Positions 43,883-52,574 of a stretch of DNA of 64,000 nucleotides are shown here, in pieces. The position numbers and the translations under genes are program-made. The notes beneath the pieces were generated by a model. The model was not told where the DNA came from, searched no databases, and was given only the letters and a program-made list of their open reading frames with translations. Source of the DNA: Crenobacter luteus (GTDB lineage Bacteria; Pseudomonadota; Gammaproteobacteria; Burkholderiales; Chromobacteriaceae); NCBI RefSeq assembly GCF_004345725.1, contig NZ_SLXG01000014.1:1-64000 (forward strand), read 5' to 3'. The stretch's first letter is position 1, and each line of letters starts with the position of its first letter.

Positions 43883-44299
43883 TCACTCCTCGACGTCGAG
43901 TTGCCCGGCCATGCCGCGCTGGCGGTGGTCGCGAAAGAACAGCAGCCGGTTCGGGCAGTAATACAGGTAACGCCCGGTGGCCGTCGGCGTGAAGCGGATC
44001 TGCTGTGCCTGTTCGCCCAGCGTCAGGTCGGCGAGACGCTGCCCGTCCGGGCCCTCGAGCACGAAACGGTGCGGCACGCCAGCCATGCCCTCCAGCCGCA
44101 CCGACAGCTCGACCGGCTGACCGGCCTTGACGACGACATGCGCCGGCCTGAAGTAATAGCTGCCGCCGACGATGTCGACGCGTTGCGCGCCATCGGCGCC
44201 GGGTGCGGGACGGACCGGCGCGATTTCAGCCCCCGCGGTCGCGGCCACGAACAGCAGTGCGCACAAACAAAGCCGATTGAGGCTTGCAGCGACCGTCAT
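43883..44299 (-). CDS. Exported cupredoxin-like copper protein
   Basis: 138 residues from ATG 44299. Signal peptide about 1-24. VDIVGGSYYFRPAHVVVKAG and GVPHRFVLEGPDG lead to YYCPNRLLFFRDHRQRGM. The His, Cys, His and Met spacing fits a type I copper site, although the usual C-x-x-x-x-H-x-x-x-x-M is stretched by an insertion (CPNRLLFFRDHRQRGM). Probably a periplasmic electron or copper carrier. Its ATG overlaps the stop of the mini-lipoprotein by one base (TGATG). Confidence 0.75.
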   Translation of the reverse strand: MTVAASLNRLCLCALLFVAATAGAEIAPVRPAPGADGAQRVDIVGGSYYFRPAHVVVKAGQPVELSVRLEGMAGVPHRFVLEGPDGQRLADLTLGEQAQQIRFTPTATGRYLYYCPNRLLFFRDHRQRGMAGQLDVEE

Positions 44300-44445
44300 C
44301 AATAACCTCCGCCACCGCCCTTGCGCTCGTAAGGCGTCGCCTTGTCGCCAGCGCCGTAACCGTTCGCACAGCCCGTCGCCCCGACCGCTGTCGCGATCGC
44401 CAATGCTGCGGCCACCCAGCGCATCCACCTCGTCATGCTCTTCAT
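44299..44445 (-). CDS. Tiny Gly-rich lipoprotein, first gene of the cupredoxin operon
   Basis: 48 residues. WVAAALAIATAVGATGC gives a lipobox with Cys near 26. Only about 20 residues remain, ending in GGGGGY. It overlaps the cupredoxin start by one base, so the four genes (lipoprotein, cupredoxin, LolA-like, SRPBCC) form a translationally coupled set. No family recognised. Confidence 0.65.
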   Translation of the reverse strand: MKSMTRWMRWVAAALAIATAVGATGCANGYGAGDKATPYERKGGGGGY

Positions 44446-44676
44446 GCCGGAAACTCCCTCATGCGGCCGACGGCGGCGCGCCGGCCCAGCCCTTGCCCAC
44501 CCCGGCACGAACCGCCGCGTATCGCCGGGCTTCCGTTATAGGCCTTCGACGCGCTTGAGCCGAGCTCGAAACGGCTGACGCCGTACGCGCGGCCGAGAGC
44601 GACGACCGGCGTGGCGAGCGTAAAGCCTTCCGGCCCGTCGTAGTCCGGCGGGCGTTGACGTCGCGTTCGTCTGCGC

Positions 44677-45099
44677 TCAGTCGGCCAGGGTCATCTCGAC
44701 GATGCGCGGCGGCTCGACGCCGTAGTCGCAGTAGCGCAGCCAGCGCGGCCGGATCAGCAGGTAGGCGGTATCGGGCCAAGCCTCGCGCAACCGGGCGTCG
44801 GGGAAGCGGGCGAAGTAGGCCTGCTTGCTGTGCTGCAGCTCGGCGCCGACCGGCTCGCAGGCCAGCCCCTCGTACTGCAGCGTCAGCCGGTCGCGCCAGC
44901 CTATCACCAGCGCGACCTGCGGGTTGCGCTGCAGATTGCGGTACTTGCGCGACAGCTGGCTGGTATCCAGCACCAGCTCCAGCCCCGGCAGGACGGCCAC
45001 GCCGACCAGCGCGGCCTCGGGACGGCCGTCGCCGTCCACCGTCGCGATCACCGCGTGGTCGTGCAATCGCAGGAATTCGTAGAGCTCGTGTCGCGTCAT
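44677..45099 (-). CDS. Pyridoxamine 5'-phosphate oxidase-fold flavoprotein
   Basis: 140 residues. A split-barrel FMN-binding protein: VIATVDGDGRPEAALVGVAV near 17 and LSRKYRNLQRNPQVALVIGW near 48. It is shorter than PdxH and lacks its C-terminal region, so is not the vitamin B6 enzyme. Such proteins reduce F420/FMN or haem-type substrates. Separate small gene. Confidence 0.82.
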   Translation of the reverse strand: MTRHELYEFLRLHDHAVIATVDGDGRPEAALVGVAVLPGLELVLDTSQLSRKYRNLQRNPQVALVIGWRDRLTLQYEGLACEPVGAELQHSKQAYFARFPDARLREAWPDTAYLLIRPRWLRYCDYGVEPPRIVEMTLAD

Positions 45100-45224
45100 G
45101 GCCCGCTCCCGGCAAGTTACCCCTTCCCTTTATGAGGCATGATGGCGCGCCGGGCCAGCCGTTTCGCCGCAAAACGGCCGGCCCGGCTGTGGTATATAGG
45201 AACCGTTTCTTCGCCGCGTCTGCC

Positions 45225-46340
45225 ATGAAATTCCTTACGCCCCAACCTTCGCTTACGCCCGCCGGCACCCCGCACGCAAAGACCGCGCTGATCGGCGCGC
45301 GCGACGACGCCGAAGCCGTCGCGCTCTGGTTGGCCGAACACCACGATTCGCCGCGCACCCTCGCCAGCTACCGCAAGGAGACCGAACGCTTCCTGCTGTG
45401 GTTGGCCGAGCGCGGCAAATCGCTGTCCGGCGTGCTGCGCGAAGACGTGCTCGCCTACCAGGCTTTTCTCGCCGACCCGCAGCCGGCATGGCGCTGGGTC
45501 GGGCCGAGCCGGCCGCGCGGGCACGCGGAATGGAAGCCGTTCGGCGGCCCGCTGTCGGCCGCCAGCGTGCGCCACAGCCTGACGGTGCTCGGCGCGCTGT
45601 TCGCCTACCTGAACGACGCGGCCTACCTGGCGGGCAACCCCTTCCGCCTGAAGAAGCGGCGGCAGGCCGCGCCGCGCGCCGCCGGCGTCGAACGCCACCT
45701 CGACCGCGACTGCTGGCAGGCGGTGCTGGCCGCGCTCGACGCGCTGCCGGCCGGCACGCCGCGCGAACGCGACCACGCCGAACGCGCGCGCTGGCTGTTC
45801 GCGCTGCTCTACCTGTCCGGCGCGCGGCGCAGCGAGATCGCCGGCGCGAAAATGGGCGACTGGTTCGAGCGGCGCGGCCGCTGGTGGTGGCGCATCCACG
45901 GCAAGGGTGGCGTCGTCGCCGACGTGCCGGTGTCCGACGCGCTGTTCGCCGCCCTCGTCCGCTACCGCGCCGGGCTCGGCCTCGCGCCGCGGCCGCTGCC
46001 CGGCGAGGACGTGCCGCTCGTCTGCCGCGTCACCGGACAGGGTGCGCGTCGCTTCGCGCCGCTGTCGGACAAGGCGATCTACCTGATCGTCAAGACGGTG
46101 TTCGCGCGCGCCGTCGAGGTCGCGCCGGCCGACAAGCGCGACACGCTCGCCGCCGCGACGACGCACTGGCTGCGCCACACCGCCGCCAGCCACCAGCTCG
46201 ACGCCGGCGTGCCGCTGCTGCTGGTCAGCCAGAATCTGCGCCACGCCAGCCTGCAGACGACGCGCCGCTATCTGCATAGCGAGGACGACGCGCGCCACGA
46301 CGCGAGCCGCGGCCTCGACTGGCGGCTGCCCGAACCCTGA
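45225..46340 (+). CDS. Tyrosine recombinase (phage-integrase family)
   Basis: 371 residues from ATG 45225. A SAM-like N-terminal core-binding domain (TLASYRKETERFLLWLAERG near 45) precedes the catalytic domain. Catalytic residues visible: Arg in SGARRSEIAGAK near 205, His-Arg in THWLRHTAASHQ near 313, His in NLRHASLQTTRRYLH and Tyr in RRYLH. No tRNA or phage gene is adjacent, and both neighbours are housekeeping genes. It may be an Xer-like host enzyme or an orphan integrase; it is about 70 residues longer than XerC/D. Repeat copy 45401 encodes LAE. Confidence 0.87.
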   Translation: MKFLTPQPSLTPAGTPHAKTALIGARDDAEAVALWLAEHHDSPRTLASYRKETERFLLWLAERGKSLSGVLREDVLAYQAFLADPQPAWRWVGPSRPRGHAEWKPFGGPLSAASVRHSLTVLGALFAYLNDAAYLAGNPFRLKKRRQAAPRAAGVERHLDRDCWQAVLAALDALPAGTPRERDHAERARWLFALLYLSGARRSEIAGAKMGDWFERRGRWWWRIHGKGGVVADVPVSDALFAALVRYRAGLGLAPRPLPGEDVPLVCRVTGQGARRFAPLSDKAIYLIVKTVFARAVEVAPADKRDTLAAATTHWLRHTAASHQLDAGVPLLLVSQNLRHASLQTTRRYLHSEDDARHDASRGLDWRLPEP

Positions 46341-46416
46341 GCGCGGCGCCGCACGTTATGATGTCGGTCTTTTTGCAAATCCCGTCGGCCGGCGCCGGCC
46401 GCGACGGCCAGAAACG

Positions 46417-48198
46417 GTGAACCACGCCATGCACCCGCTGAAAAAGCTGTTCGACCACGCGCGCCGCTACCGGCGCGACGCGCTCCTCGCGTCGGTCTAC
46501 TCGATCGCCAACAAGCTGTTCGACATCCTGCCCGAGGTGCTGATCGGCGTCGCCGTCGACGTCGTCGTCAGCCGCCAGGATTCCTTCCTCGCGCGCCTAG
46601 GTTTCGTCGACGTGAAGGTGCAGCTGGTCGTGCTCGGCGTGCTGACGGTGGCGATCTGGGGCTTCGAGTCGCTGTTCGAGTACCTGTATTCGGTCAAGTG
46701 GCGCCGGCTCGCGCAGGATTTGCAGCACGACATGCGGCTCGAGGCTTATCGCCACGTGCAACAGCTCGAGATGGCGTGGTTCGAGCAGAAGAAGAGCGGC
46801 CAGCTGATGGCGGTGATGAACGACGACATCAACCAGATGGAGCGCTTCCTGAACGGCGGCGCCAACAGCATCCTGCAGGTGCTGTCGTCGACGGTGCTGG
46901 TCAGCGCGGTGTTCTTCGCGCTGTCGCCCAGCCTCGCGGCGCTGGCGCTCGCGCCGGTGCCGCTCATCCTCTACGGCGCCTTCTGGTTCCAGAAGCGGCT
47001 CGCGCCGCGCTACGCGGCGGTGCGCGAGGCGGCCGGCGACATCAACGCGCGGCTGGCGAACAACCTGTCGGGCATCGCGACGATCAAGAGCTACGCGGCC
47101 GAGGAATTCGAGGCGGCACATGTCGAGGCCGCCAGCCTCGCCTACCGCGACAAGAACGGCGCGGCGATCCGTTTTTCGAGCGCGATCACGCCGGTGATCC
47201 GCATCGCCATCCTCGCCGGCTTCGTCACCACGCTGGTCTACGGAGGCTGGATGACGCTGTCGGGCGAACTGGCGGTCGGCAGCTACAGCGTGCTCGTCTT
47301 CCTGACCCAGCGGCTGTTGTGGCCGCTGACCGGCCTGGCCGAGATCGCCGACCTCTACCAGCGCTCGATGGCGTCGATCGAACGCGTGCTGCAGCTGGTC
47401 GACACGCCGATCGGCATCCCCTACGCCGGCCGCGCGCTGCCGCGCGAAGCCGTCGCCGGCGCGGTCGAGTTCCGCGCCGTCGACTTTTCCTACACCGGCG
47501 CCGCGCCGACGCTATCCGGCGTCGACCTCACGATCCGGGCCGGCGAAACGGTCGGCATCGTCGGCAGCACCGGCTCGGGCAAGAGCACGCTGGTCAAACT
47601 CCTGCTGCGCTTTTATACCCCGCAGCGCGGCGCGATCCTGCTCGACGGCGAGGACATCGGCTCGGCCAAGCTCCAGGACCTGCGCCGGCTGATCGGCTAC
47701 GTCAGCCAGGAACCCTTCCTGACCGACGGCAGCGTCGCCGACAACATCGCCTACGGCACGCCGGATGCGACGCGCGCCGACGTCGAGGCCGCCGCGCGCG
47801 CCGCCGAGGCGCACGACTTCATCGCCCGCCTGCCGCAGGGCTACGACACCGAAGTCGGCGAGCGCGGCCAGCGCCTGTCGGGCGGACAACGCCAGCGCAT
47901 CGCGCTGGCGCGCGCGATCCTGAAGAACCCGCCGGTGCTGATCCTCGACGAAGCCACGTCGGCGGTCGACAACGAGACCGAGGCGGCGATCCAGCGCTCG
48001 CTCGCCCACGTCGCGCGCGGCCGCACCACCATCGTGATCGCGCACCGGCTGTCGACCGTCCGTCAGGCCGACCGCATCTGGGTGATGGAGCACGGCCGCA
48101 TCGTCGAGACCGGCGACCACGACGCGCTCGTCGCGCAGAACGGCGTCTACGCCGGGCTGTGGCGGCTGCAAACCGGCGAAAGCTTGGCCGAGGCCTGA
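46417..48198 (+). CDS. ABC exporter, fused membrane and ATPase domains (MsbA-like)
   Basis: 593 residues from GTG 46417 or 589 from ATG 46429. Six membrane helices in about 1-310, then an ATPase with Walker [13 protein letters not shown] near 378, Q-loop [13 protein letters not shown], signature [14 protein letters not shown] near 486, Walker [14 protein letters not shown] near 508 and the H-loop in VIAHRLST. Half-transporters of this type export lipids, peptides or drugs as dimers. The substrate is undetermined. Its stop is followed by the repeat at 48210. Confidence 0.93.
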   Translation: MNHAMHPLKKLFDHARRYRRDALLASVYSIANKLFDILPEVLIGVAVDVVVSRQDSFLARLGFVDVKVQLVVLGVLTVAIWGFESLFEYLYSVKWRRLAQDLQHDMRLEAYRHVQQLEMAWFEQKKSGQLMAVMNDDINQMERFLNGGANSILQVLSSTVLVSAVFFALSPSLAALALAPVPLILYGAFWFQKRLAPRYAAVREAAGDINARLANNLSGIATIKSYAAEEFEAAHVEAASLAYRDKNGAAIRFSSAITPVIRIAILAGFVTTLVYGGWMTLSGELAVGSYSVLVFLTQRLLWPLTGLAEIADLYQRSMASIERVLQLVDTPIGIPYAGRALPREAVAGAVEFRAVDFSYTGAAPTLSGVDLTIRAGETVGIVGSTGSGKSTLVKLLLRFYTPQRGAILLDGEDIGSAKLQDLRRLIGYVSQEPFLTDGSVADNIAYGTPDATRADVEAAARAAEAHDFIARLPQGYDTEVGERGQRLSGGQRQRIALARAILKNPPVLILDEATSAVDNETEAAIQRSLAHVARGRTTIVIAHRLSTVRQADRIWVMEHGRIVETGDHDALVAQNGVYAGLWRLQTGESLAEA

Positions 48199-48209
48199 TC
48201 CGGGCCGGA

Positions 48210-48219
48210 CTCGGCCAAC
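48210..48219 (+). repeat. Intergenic copy of the CTCGGCCAAC word after the ABC exporter
   Basis: ACTCGGCCAACTT, 12 nt after the stop codon; the exporter terminator lies 60 nt further on. Confidence 0.88.
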
Positions 48220-48269
48220 TTGTCGCCCCGCGGAACGGCATCGCCGCTCCGTCCGGCTCGCCGGCATGA

Positions 48270-48297
48270 AAAAAGGCACCCCGACGGGTGCCTTTTT
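48270..48297. terminator. Bidirectional terminator between the exporter and the RHH gene
   Basis: AAAAAGGCACCC (48270-48281) / GGGTGCCTTTTT (48286-48297), loop CGAC. Confidence 0.9.
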
Positions 48298-48317
48298 GGT
48301 GGACGCGATGCGCGCGC

Positions 48318-48614
48318 TCAGAACAGCTCGCCGGTGCGGCCGGTCTGCGACTGGCAGGCGATCACCAGCGCGCGGTTGATCGCCTCCTTCTTGCTGACAC
48401 CCCACCACTCGACCATCTTGTCGAGCGCCTTCTGCGCGTCGCGCGACAGCTCGACCGACATCGACAGCTCCTGGAAGCGCGCGCGGCGCAAGGCACGGCT
48501 GCGCCGCTTGCGTTCGGCGTCGGTCATCGCGCGCACGCCGAGCGGCTTGCGGCCCGGCTTTTTCTTCACGCCGCCGATCAAATCCAGGGTGTAGTGGTCG
48601 CAGGGGTCTTTCAT
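48318..48614 (-). CDS. Small basic ribbon-helix-helix-like DNA-binding protein
   Basis: 98 residues from ATG 48614. A basic stretch KKKPGRKPLGVR and ERKRRSRALRRARFQ is followed by MSVELSRDAQKALDKMVEWW and GVSKKEAINRAL, a ribbon-helix-helix pattern. It resembles small plasmid- or phage-type copy-control or LexA-regulated proteins of gamma/beta-proteobacteria, but I cannot name the family surely. Its target is unknown. The 48615-48800 gap upstream shows no further gene. Confidence 0.6.
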   Translation of the reverse strand: MKDPCDHYTLDLIGGVKKKPGRKPLGVRAMTDAERKRRSRALRRARFQELSMSVELSRDAQKALDKMVEWWGVSKKEAINRALVIACQSQTGRTGELF

Positions 48615-48800
48615 GGGCCTTTCGATGCCGCGCCGAGACAGAGAGGGGCGCAAGGATAGCACGAAGCGGGCTCGGTCGCAGCGGCGCCGGTCACCATGTC
48701 GACATCGCTCGCCGCCGTTTCTTTGCCATGAATGCCGCGAACTGCGGCAGATGCGCGAGAGAGGCCGCGGCGGCGCCCGGGACGGTCGTGGACGACGATA

Positions 48801-48833
48801 AAAACGCCGCGTCGATAGCGACGCGGCGTTTTT
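48801..48833 (-). terminator. Terminator after pgpA
   Basis: AAAACGCCGCGTCG (48801-48814) / CGACGCGGCGTTTT (48819-48832), loop ATAG. T-runs on both strands, 17 bp past the pgpA stop. Confidence 0.9.
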
Positions 48834-48849
48834 CCGGCCTGGGCCGGGG

Positions 48850-49347
48850 CTAGAGCGGCAGCAGGCCCGCCGCGAGGTCGAGCACGATTACCGCGAACAG
48901 CGCGGCGAGCGCGTCGTCGAGCATCACGCCGAAGCCGCCGTGCACGCGCTCGTCGAACAGGCGGATCGGCCAAGGCTTGGCGATGTCGAACAGCCGGAAC
49001 AGCGCGAAGGCGAGCGCCCAGCCGGCAAGCGACGGCGGCGCGAACGCGAGCACCGCCAGCATCGCGACGATCTCGTCGATCACGATGCCGCCGTGGTCGT
49101 GCACGCCGAGCGAACGGCAGGCGACGCCGCTGGCCCAGCAGCCGAGCGCGAACAGCGGCGCGCATAACCAGGCGATCTGGAGCGCCGTGAGGCCCGCCGC
49201 GATCAGCAGGGCGTAGAGCGGCAGCGCGACCAGCGTGCCGACCGTACCCGGCGCGCGCGGCGAGAGCCCGGCGCCGAAGCCGAAAGCGATGAAGTGCGCC
49301 GGATGACGCACGAGGAAGGCGAAGCCGGGCTCAGGCGAAGTGGTCAT
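48850..49347 (-). CDS. pgpA: Phosphatidylglycerophosphatase A
   Basis: 165 residues. HFIAFGFGAGLSPRAPGTVG near 17-36 and GGIVIDEIVAMLAV near 85 are the two PgpA signatures, with four hydrophobic helices. It removes phosphate from phosphatidylglycerophosphate in the inner membrane. Overlaps thiL by 17 nt at its start and closes the rib-nusB-thiL-pgpA cluster. Confidence 0.95.
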   Translation of the reverse strand: MTTSPEPGFAFLVRHPAHFIAFGFGAGLSPRAPGTVGTLVALPLYALLIAAGLTALQIAWLCAPLFALGCWASGVACRSLGVHDHGGIVIDEIVAMLAVLAFAPPSLAGWALAFALFRLFDIAKPWPIRLFDERVHGGFGVMLDDALAALFAVIVLDLAAGLLPL

Positions 49348-50284
49348 AACCCGCCCTTTGCAGCGCCACCGGCCGGCCGGCCGAATCGACCAGCGTCACG
49401 CCGGCTTCCGGCGATCGCACGCGGCCGACGCGCGTGACCGCGACGCCGAGTTGCAGACCAAGCGCCTCGATCGCCGCGCGGTTCGCGGCCGGCGCGCTGA
49501 AGGCGAGCTCGTAGTCGTCGCCGCCGGCGGCGATCAGCTCCGGATAGCGCGCGCGGCGCTCGGCCAACCACGGATGGGTCGGCAGCGCGTCGAACCACAG
49601 CTCGGCGCCTTTGTTCGAGCGCTCAAGGATGTGACCGAAATCGGCGAACCAGCCGTCGGAGACGTCGACCGCCGCGTGCGCCAAGCCGAGCAAGCCTTGG
49701 CCGAGCGCGACGCGCGGCTCGGGCCGCTCGAGCCGCGCCAGGCCGGCGGCGAGCGCGTCGGCCGGCAGCTTGAGGTCGCCGGCGAGCTTCTCGCGCAGCG
49801 CCATCGCGCCCAGGCCCAGCGTGCCGCTGACCCACACGTCGTCACCTTCCTGCGCCGCGTTGCGCCGCAGCGCGCGGCCGCTCGGCGCTTCGCCGAACAC
49901 GGTCACCGACAACGTCAGCGGGCCGCGCGTGGTGTCGCCGCCGATCACGCCGACGTCGAAGCGGTCGGCCAGCGCGAAGAAGCCGTCGGCGAAGCGCGCG
50001 ACCCAGGCCTCGTCGCTGTGCGGCAGCGCGACGGCCAGCACCACCCAGCGCGGGGCGGCGCCCATCGCCGCCATGTCGGACAGGTTGACCGCCAGCGTCT
50101 TGTGCCCGAGCGCGGCCGGGTCGACGTCGGCGAAGAAGTGCCGCCCCTCGACCAGCATGTCGACCGAGACATGCAAATCGTGCCCCGGCGTCGGCCGCAC
50201 GATGGCCGCGTCGTCGCCGACGCCGAGTACGGCGTTCTTCGCCGGCCGGTCGAAGTAGCGGCGGATCAGTTCGAATTCGTTCAT
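49331..50284 (-). CDS. thiL: Thiamine-monophosphate kinase
   Basis: 317 residues from ATG 50284. ATP/Mg elements: GVGDDAAIV near 22-30, VSVDMLVEGRHFF near 38, AVNLSDMAAMGA near 64, and DVSDGWFADFGHI near 208. It makes thiamine diphosphate from the monophosphate. Clustered with nusB and pgpA. Repeat copy 49559 encodes LAE. Confidence 0.95.
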   Translation of the reverse strand: MNEFELIRRYFDRPAKNAVLGVGDDAAIVRPTPGHDLHVSVDMLVEGRHFFADVDPAALGHKTLAVNLSDMAAMGAAPRWVVLAVALPHSDEAWVARFADGFFALADRFDVGVIGGDTTRGPLTLSVTVFGEAPSGRALRRNAAQEGDDVWVSGTLGLGAMALREKLAGDLKLPADALAAGLARLERPEPRVALGQGLLGLAHAAVDVSDGWFADFGHILERSNKGAELWFDALPTHPWLAERRARYPELIAAGGDDYELAFSAPAANRAAIEALGLQLGVAVTRVGRVRSPEAGVTLVDSAGRPVALQRAGYDHFA

Positions 50285-50348
50285 GGCTATACGTGAAAAC
50301 ACCCGCGCCTGGGGCGCGGGTGGCGAGCTAGGGAGGGCGGGCCGGCGC

Positions 50349-50834
50349 TTATTGCGCGTCCGGCTCGGCGTCGGGCGCGGCGGCCGGCTCGGGCTGACGG
50401 CGGCGCGGCTTCAGACGGACCTCTTCGGGGCGCACCTCGGCGGCGAGCTTGTCGAGCACGCCGTTGACGAATTTGTGACCGTCGGTGCCGCCGAAGGTCT
50501 TGGCGATCTCGATCGCCTCGTTGATGATCACCGGGTACGGCGTCGCGACCTGCTTGTTCAGCTCGAGCGCGGCCATCAGCAGGATCGCGCGCTCGACCGG
50601 GCTGACCTCGGACGACGGGCGCTCGTAGAACTGGACCAACTGGCGCGACAGCGCGTCGACGTCCTGCAACACACCGTAGAGGATGGTGCGGAACAGCGCC
50701 TCGTCGGCCTTGGCGAAGTAGTCGTTCTCGCGCAGGTGTTTTTCGATCAGCGAGGCCGGGCGGTCCGGGTTCAGCTGCCATTCGTAAATGCCCTGCACGG
50801 CGAATTCGCGTGCGCGGCGGCGTGCCGTTTTCAT
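50349..50834 (-). CDS. nusB: Transcription antitermination factor NusB
   Basis: 161 residues. RRRAREFAVQGIYEWQLN at the start, then VERAILLMAALELN and IINEAIEIAKTFGGTDGHKF near 103-122, the RNA- and NusE-contact helices. Partner of NusE in rRNA antitermination. The C-terminal 30 residues (Pro, Ala, Glu-rich) are an unusual extension, not part of the fold. Confidence 0.95.
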   Translation of the reverse strand: MKTARRRAREFAVQGIYEWQLNPDRPASLIEKHLRENDYFAKADEALFRTILYGVLQDVDALSRQLVQFYERPSSEVSPVERAILLMAALELNKQVATPYPVIINEAIEIAKTFGGTDGHKFVNGVLDKLAAEVRPEEVRLKPRRRQPEPAAAPDAEPDAQ

Positions 50835-50902
50835 CGGGGTCTTCCTTTAAAGAACGCGCGAGCGGCCCGCCTGGGCGGCCGCCCGCGATTGCAAGGGGGA
50901 AC

Positions 50903-51370
50903 TCAGGCGGACAGCGCGGCCTGCAGGCGCGCCATCTCGACGGCGACGCGCGCGGCGTCGCGGCCCTTCTCGAGCATGCGCACCTCGGCCTGCTCGTCGG
51001 TCTCGGTGGTCAGGATGGCGTTGGCGATCGGAATGTCGAAATCGAGGCCGACGCGGGTGACGCCGGCGCCCGACTCGTTCGAGACCAGCTCGAAGTGGTA
51101 GGTTTCGCCGCGGATCACCGCGCCGAGCGCGACCAGCGCGTCGAAACGGCCGCTCTTGGCCATGGTCTGCAGCACCAGCGGCACTTCGAGCGCGCCGGGC
51201 ACGGTCGCCAGCGTCACGTCGGCGGCGGCGACGCCGAGCGCCGCCAGCTCGGCGAGGCAGGCGTCGCGCAGGCCGTGGCACACCGACTCGGTGAAGCGGG
51301 CCATCACGATGCCGATCTTCAGGCCCTGGCCGTTGAGGTCGGGTTCGATGCGGGAAATGGCGTCAAGCAT
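50903..51370 (-). CDS. ribH: 6,7-dimethyl-8-ribityllumazine synthase
   Basis: 155 residues. The catalytic [18 protein letters not shown] (near 83-100) contains the key His. [15 protein letters not shown] precedes it. It condenses the pyrimidine and butanone phosphate into lumazine. Probably forms the family's pentamers or capsids. Gene lies 45 nt after ribBA and 68 nt before nusB. Confidence 0.96.
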   Translation of the reverse strand: MLDAISRIEPDLNGQGLKIGIVMARFTESVCHGLRDACLAELAALGVAAADVTLATVPGALEVPLVLQTMAKSGRFDALVALGAVIRGETYHFELVSNESGAGVTRVGLDFDIPIANAILTTETDEQAEVRMLEKGRDAARVAVEMARLQAALSA

Positions 51371-51415
51371 GGCGTCCTCGCGGCTGTCTTGAAAAAGGGC
51401 GCAATTTTAACCGAT

Positions 51416-52522
51416 TTAGCCGGGGATGTGTTCCGGCTGGCAAAAACCGGTCACTTCCAGCCCGAAACCGGCCAGGCCGCCCAGCGGGGTCGGCGACGCC
51501 ATCAGCTTCATCTTGCCGACGCCGAGCGACTTGAGCATCTGCGCGCCAAGGCCAAAGGTCTTGCTGTCCCACTTCGGCCGGCTAGGCGCGGTGCCCTCGC
51601 CCGGCAACGCGCGCGCCAGGAGGTCGTCGCCGCTCTCGGAGCGGTGCAGCAGCACGACCACGCCGCAGCCGTGCGCCTCGATCTGTCCGAGCGCGTTCGG
51701 CAGCGTCCAGCTGTGGCCCTGCCCCATCGGGTCGATCAGGTCCATCACCGACAGCGGCTCGTGCACGCGCACCAGCGTTTCCTTGTCGGCGCGCGGCTGG
51801 CCCTTGACGAGGGCGAGGTGGGTCGCGTGCGTCGTCACGTCGCGGAAGGCGTGCAGCTGGAAGGCGCCGAACGGCGTGGCGACCGGGCGCTGGCCGACTG
51901 CCTCGACCAGCGACTCGGTGCGGCTGCGGTAGTGGATCAGGTCGGCGATGGTGCCGACCTTGAGACCGTGCTGTTCGGCGAATACCAAAAGTTCGGGCAG
52001 GCGCGCCATCGTGCCATCGTCGTTCATGATCTCGCAGATCACCGACGCCGGCTCGAGGCCGGCCAGCTGCGCGAGGTCGCAGCCGGCCTCGGTGTGGCCG
52101 GCGCGCTTGAGCACGCCGCCGCTCTGCGCCTTGAGCGGGAAGATGTGGCCGGGCATCACGATGTCGGCCGGCTTGGCGTTGCGCGCGACCGCCGCCTGGA
52201 CGGTGCGCGCGCGGTCGGCGGCCGAGATGCCGGTGGTCACGCCCTCGGCCGCCTCGATCGACACGGTGAAGTTGGTGCCGTGCGGCGTGCCGTTGTCGGT
52301 CACCATCAAGGGCAGGTTCAGCTGCCGGCAGCGCGCCTCGGTCAGCGTCAGGCAGATCAGGCCGCGCGCGTGCTTGGCCATGAAGTTGATCGTCTCGGCG
52401 GTCACATGCTCGGCGGCGACGACGATATCGCCCTCGTTCTCGCGGTCCTCGGCGTCGACCAGCACGACCATCTTGCCCGCCGCGATATCGGCGATGATGT
52501 CTTGAATCGGGGAAATGTTCAT
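51416..52522 (-). CDS. RibBA with an intact butanone-phosphate synthase and degenerate cyclohydrolase domain
   Basis: 368 residues. Residues 1-205 are the 3,4-dihydroxy-2-butanone 4-phosphate synthase, with VVLVDAEDRENEGDIVVAAE near 19-38 and RAGHTEAGCDLA near 140. The C-terminal part keeps the outline of GTP cyclohydrolase II, but the zinc cysteines of the GDVFGSxRCDC loop are absent (VHEPLSVMDLIDPMGQGHSW instead). This degenerate form is known in beta-proteobacteria, implying a separate ribA elsewhere. I therefore give no gene symbol. Confidence 0.92.
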   Translation of the reverse strand: MNISPIQDIIADIAAGKMVVLVDAEDRENEGDIVVAAEHVTAETINFMAKHARGLICLTLTEARCRQLNLPLMVTDNGTPHGTNFTVSIEAAEGVTTGISAADRARTVQAAVARNAKPADIVMPGHIFPLKAQSGGVLKRAGHTEAGCDLAQLAGLEPASVICEIMNDDGTMARLPELLVFAEQHGLKVGTIADLIHYRSRTESLVEAVGQRPVATPFGAFQLHAFRDVTTHATHLALVKGQPRADKETLVRVHEPLSVMDLIDPMGQGHSWTLPNALGQIEAHGCGVVVLLHRSESGDDLLARALPGEGTAPSRPKWDSKTFGLGAQMLKSLGVGKMKLMASPTPLGGLAGFGLEVTGFCQPEHIPG

Positions 52523-52550
52523 TTGACTTCCAGTCCTTGCGTCGGCCGGG

Positions 52551-52560
52551 CTCGGCCAAC
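52551..52560 (+). repeat. Intergenic copy of the CTCGGCCAAC word in the riboflavin operon
   Basis: GCTCGGCCAACCTTG, the full extended form, in the 52-bp gap between the ATP-PPase gene and ribBA. Confidence 0.9.
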
Positions 52561-52574
52561 CTTGTAGATGCGGT

